Part shown: piece by piece, positions 6,796 through 9,373 of the stretch
How positions within the stretch are numbered: position 1 is the stretch's first letter
How the letters are laid out: the number at the start of each line of letters is the position of its first letter
Assembly (NCBI GenBank): GCA_937942115.1
Contig: CALDFY010000330.1
Span: 1-9,373 of the forward strand
Length of the DNA: 9,373 nucleotides
Direction: 5' to 3'
Source: an uncultured Anaerolineae bacterium
GTDB taxonomy: Bacteria > Chloroflexota > Anaerolineae > B4-G1 > DUEL01
Program-made: the position numbers and the translations under genes
The notes under the pieces: generated by a model
Databases searched by the model: none
What the model saw: only the letters and a program-made list of their open reading frames with translations
Told to the model about the DNA's origin: nothing

Positions 6796-6949
6796 CAACT
6801 CCTCCACCATCTCCTGCATCCTCCCCACATCCGGATGCAGATACCGGGCCGTCGTGGAAAGACTGGTATGACCCAGAAGCGCCTGCAACGTCGCCAGGTC
6901 GCCCCCCGACCGAAGAAACCGCGTCGCATGGGTGGTTGTGTTTCCTCAA
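6793..6949 (-). pseudogene. Decayed 3' end of a tyrosine recombinase / integrase
   Basis: On the minus strand a frame ending at TAG (6793-6795) reads THATRFLRSGGDLATLQ, then ALLGHTSLSTTARYLH, then PDVGRMQEMVEEL. This is the C-terminus of the XerC/XerD-like phage-integrase family: the LGH motif supplies the catalytic His (codon 6868-6870) and the ARYLH segment the nucleophilic Tyr (codon 6841-6843). The expected HxLRH motif should lie just upstream, but the frame hits a TGA (6946-6948). A TTGAGG giving LR is present at 6944-6949 in another frame, so there is an indel. No upstream integrase sequence remains: the stop of the secreted-protein gene is 16 bases further up. This is a relic of a mobile element, not a functional gene. 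Confidence 0.85.
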
Positions 6950-6964
6950 CGTGGTGAGTGAGCA

Positions 6965-9373
6965 TCATCGGGCGCGCAGGATGATCGGCAGATACACCCG
7001 ATATCCTTCCTCCAATCGCAGGGTGTAGGTGACCGCATTCCCCGCAATCCGGCCGTCCCAGTGCCGCACCCGCGCATAGAGCCAGCCGTCCTTCCGGGCA
7101 ATCCACGCCACCCGCGAGGCCAGGTTGTCCGGGTAGGCAATATCATCGTTTTCGGCCAGAACCGTTGTCCCGTCCGAGTCGTAGAGGGTCAGGACGGTAT
7201 CGGTAGTGAACCCCAGGTTGCCGGTCTCTAGGACGTACCGCTTTCCGGCACGGGCCTGGAACTTCACCCAGTCCGCATCGTCCACCCCACAGAAGTTGTG
7301 GGCCTGGGACTGCCCGGGCGCAATGGGGCGCGCCTGCCCCGCTTCATTATCCGCCTCGTAGGCGTCGCCGGAACAGACGTTGATGTACGTCTCCGTCTCG
7401 GCACCGGCGGGGTAGGACTCCGCATTTCCCGCCCGGTCCACACCCCGCATCCGGAAGCCGTACCGATGCCCCATCTCGCCCACGAACCAGGCCCCTATGT
7501 ACTGGCTTCCCACGCCCAGGTGCCAGTCCTGCCAGGCGCCGCCGTCCTGTCGTCTCTGCAGGTCAAAGTGGTCTATCCCCGCCGCGTTGTCGCTGGCATC
7601 CCATCGGACGACGAAGGCAGTGCTATCCTGGGTGGCGGCCAGCGGCCGGATGGCGGTGGTCGGCGGCGTCCGGTCCAGGGTGACGTCCCAGACGGCGGCT
7701 CCGGCGCCGTTGCCCGCCCGGTCCCAGGCGTAGGCGTAGAAGGCTACCCCCCGCTGGTCGGGCACGCCGGTGGCATCCCACGGCCGGCTCCAGCCATCGC
7801 TCCCGTCCAGGTCCCAGCCCAGGTTGTACCAGGCCCAGCCGCTGCCGCTATCGTACCCCACGAAGAACTGCACCTGGTCAATGCCGTTGGCGTCCTGGGG
7901 CGTTGCCCGTACGGTCACGGCATTGGTGTTGATATAGGCCCCCTGGGCCGGATTCTGAACGGCGATCGTCGGCGGAGTGCCGTCCACAACCACCCGGACC
8001 GTGGCCTCCGGGCCGATGAGGTTGCCCGCTGCCTTCACCCGCCAGCGGCTCTCATACGTCCCCTCCGCTGACGGCGCGGTCATCCGGAAACCGCTGCTGT
8101 TGACCACGTCAAAGGTGTAGGTGCTCCCCTCGTTGACGGTCCCGTAGACCGGCTGGGAGGTCGCCGCGCCCAGGGAGGAGCCACCCACCAGGGCCAGGTT
8201 ATCCCCCCGGCTTCCCTGGAGATAACCAGCGGTCACCCGCACCCGCACGGCGGGGTCTACCGCCGCGCCCGGCCGGACGTGGTGGGTGGAGGCATACTCC
8301 ACCGTCACGTTCGGCTGGCAATCGGCCAGTTTGTCCCAGGTAAGGCGGATGGCCGCGCCGCCGCCGTTCTCATAGTGCTCCACTTTCAGGAAGTGGGTTC
8401 CAGAACTGAGGCTCACGTCCACATCGTACGAAGCCACCTGGTCACGCCACTGGTCCAGGCGCAGGACGTTATCCACCCAGAATTTGACGCCGTCATCGGT
8501 AAAGACGTGGAAGCGGTACGTCCCGCAGGTGAACGCGGCGTTCCGGTAGAAACGGGAACTGAAGTTGTCGGCGGGGAAGGTGGGGTCCGGGCCGCCGCTC
8601 CCCCAGTCGTGCCAGAGGGAATCCCCCTCGTTGCGGTGGATGGCCGGGGTGCCCGAGAGGTTGCGGTTGCCCCAGTACTCGGCGCACCACTGGTTGGGAT
8701 CGCAGGTCTGGTCGCGGGGAAGGAATCCCGGCCCCTGCCACCAGGCCTCCAGCCGGGCGCCGCCCTGGTTGTCGTAGAACTCCACCTTGACCTCGTGGTT
8801 GCCCGAGGAGATGTCGCGGGCACAGTCGTGGCCGCCAAACGAGGAATCCCACCAGGCGTCTAAACAGTTCTGGCCGTCAACGTAGATGCGGCAGCCGTCG
8901 TCGTGCTGGCAGTGGAAGCGGTAGTTGCCGCCGGGGAAGTAGACGGTGCGCACAAAGCGGGCGCTCCACTCGTTGACCTGAATGCCGCCGCCGGGGCCGT
9001 TGTCACCCCAGTCCCGGAAGATGTAGGTGCCGGATTCGTTGTTGTGCCAGTTGGGAGACCCGGCCAGGTACTTGTTGTTCCAATAGTCCACGCTCCAGGT
9101 GTTGGAGGGCGGGGAGCAGTTGTAGGATTTGGTGATGTGAGGGTTAGGGTGGACGTTGTGGAGGTGGAACACGTTGCCGGCGTTATCCCAGATGTCCAGG
9201 CCCAGTTCAATATCGCCGTCGGGGACGCCGGAGGCGCAGAGGTCCCAGTCGTACTCGTAGGGGGCGGAGGTGTCGTTGTAGACCAGGTGCCACTGGCCGC
9301 TCCATTTGGCGGTAAAGTGGACCTCGCGGACGCCGCTCTGGTTATCGCTGGCCCAGGCAGCCAGGTGGACGGT
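6965..9373 (-). CDS. Secreted multidomain protein: Ig-like, two PA14, NBR1-like, PPC, VYLPIIL tail (5' end outside window)
   Basis: The frame is open to the right edge, and the GTG at 9172 is internal because residues before it (VPDGDIELGLDIWDNAGN) complete an Ig-like domain. In-window residues, counted from the edge: about 1-66 Ig-like; 93-217 PA14 copy 1 (WSVDYWNN...DDGCRIYVDGQNCLDAWW); 227-349 PA14 copy 2 (WCAEYWGN...DDGVKFWVDNVLRLDQW); 355-464 NBR1-like beta domain (GTVNEGSTYTF...TAPSAEGTYESRWRVK); 467-567 Ig-like (ending AWDRAGNG); 568-666 FN3-like (ending GVDRAGNAESY); 670-787 PPC-type beta sandwich (DAYEADNEAGQA...DDADWVKF); 791-802 YRVYLPIILRAR. PA14 domains commonly bind sugars and PPC/NBR1-like domains are accessory modules of exported proteins. 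Many paired Cys also fit an extracytoplasmic location. Any catalytic domain and the signal peptide would lie upstream, outside the window. Probable cell-surface adhesin or polysaccharide-binding enzyme. It converges on the CHAT operon and shows no link to it. Confidence 0.9.
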   Translation of the reverse strand, partial: TVHLAAWASDNQSGVREVHFTAKWSGQWHLVYNDTSAPYEYDWDLCASGVPDGDIELGLDIWDNAGNVFHLHNVHPNPHITKSYNCSPPSNTWSVDYWNNKYLAGSPNWHNNESGTYIFRDWGDNGPGGGIQVNEWSARFVRTVYFPGGNYRFHCQHDDGCRIYVDGQNCLDAWWDSSFGGHDCARDISSGNHEVKVEFYDNQGGARLEAWWQGPGFLPRDQTCDPNQWCAEYWGNRNLSGTPAIHRNEGDSLWHDWGSGGPDPTFPADNFSSRFYRNAAFTCGTYRFHVFTDDGVKFWVDNVLRLDQWRDQVASYDVDVSLSSGTHFLKVEHYENGGGAAIRLTWDKLADCQPNVTVEYASTHHVRPGAAVDPAVRVRVTAGYLQGSRGDNLALVGGSSLGAATSQPVYGTVNEGSTYTFDVVNSSGFRMTAPSAEGTYESRWRVKAAGNLIGPEATVRVVVDGTPPTIAVQNPAQGAYINTNAVTVRATPQDANGIDQVQFFVGYDSGSGWAWYNLGWDLDGSDGWSRPWDATGVPDQRGVAFYAYAWDRAGNGAGAAVWDVTLDRTPPTTAIRPLAATQDSTAFVVRWDASDNAAGIDHFDLQRRQDGGAWQDWHLGVGSQYIGAWFVGEMGHRYGFRMRGVDRAGNAESYPAGAETETYINVCSGDAYEADNEAGQARPIAPGQSQAHNFCGVDDADWVKFQARAGKRYVLETGNLGFTTDTVLTLYDSDGTTVLAENDDIAYPDNLASRVAWIARKDGWLYARVRHWDGRIAGNAVTYTLRLEEGYRVYLPIILRAR

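Noticed and set aside
6531..7028. Plus-strand open frame across the tandem repeat
   Set aside because: The translation is just the repeat (Ser/Pro/Leu/Cys low complexity) followed by the antisense of the integrase relic and the secreted protein.
7298..8071. 257-residue plus-strand open frame
   Set aside because: It is antisense to the Ig/FN3-like part of the secreted protein and is of low-complexity composition.
9170..9172. GTG at 9172 as the start of the secreted protein
   Set aside because: The open frame continues to the window edge and encodes an Ig-like domain directly upstream, so this is an internal Val codon.

Overview
The window is GC-rich, densely coded DNA. It most likely comes from a member of the Chloroflexota (Anaerolineae/Caldilineae-like), probably a free-living or mat-forming multicellular bacterium. 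The taxonomic clues are the tail VYLPIILRAR on the secreted protein (a C-terminal signature I associate with exported Chloroflexota proteins), the PA14 / NBR1-like / PPC domain mix of that protein, and a TPR-CHAT gene with near-identical repeats. No rRNA, tRNA or housekeeping gene is present, so the assignment is an inference.

Layout. Positions 2-6474 (+ strand) hold five closely packed genes that look like one operon: (1) a TPR-CHAT protease, truncated by the left window edge; (2) a second CHAT protease with a different, TPR-free N-terminal half; (3) a small soluble protein with a CBS-like segment and a zinc-ribbon-like tail; (4) a four-helix membrane protein of a family I cannot name; (5) a single-pass membrane protein with a SAF domain like that of CpaB/FlgA. 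Gaps are 3 and 25 bases, and two junctions are ATGA overlaps. Positions 6475-6964 are a non-coding convergence zone with a heptanucleotide-based tandem repeat and the decayed 3' end of a tyrosine recombinase on the minus strand. Positions 6965-9373 (- strand) carry the C-terminal 802 residues of a large secreted multidomain protein; its start lies beyond the right edge.

How the genes may work together. Both CHAT domains keep the His-Cys dyad of the caspase-like clan CD peptidases. CHAT enzymes are known as regulated proteases in bacterial conflict and cell-death systems, for example Csx29 of type III-E CRISPR and the proteases that process bacterial gasdermins. Two intact CHAT proteases next to a membrane protein, a membrane-anchored SAF protein and a small ligand/metal-binding-type adaptor suggest a membrane-coupled, protease-triggered signalling or conflict module. 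The composition is read from the sequence; the function is inference.

A second theme is repeat invasion of coding sequence. A perfect 14-bp-arm palindrome next to a smaller hairpin sits in frame inside the first CHAT domain, and a different palindrome forms the last codons of the same gene. Both appear to be dispersed-repeat insertions tolerated as protein sequence.
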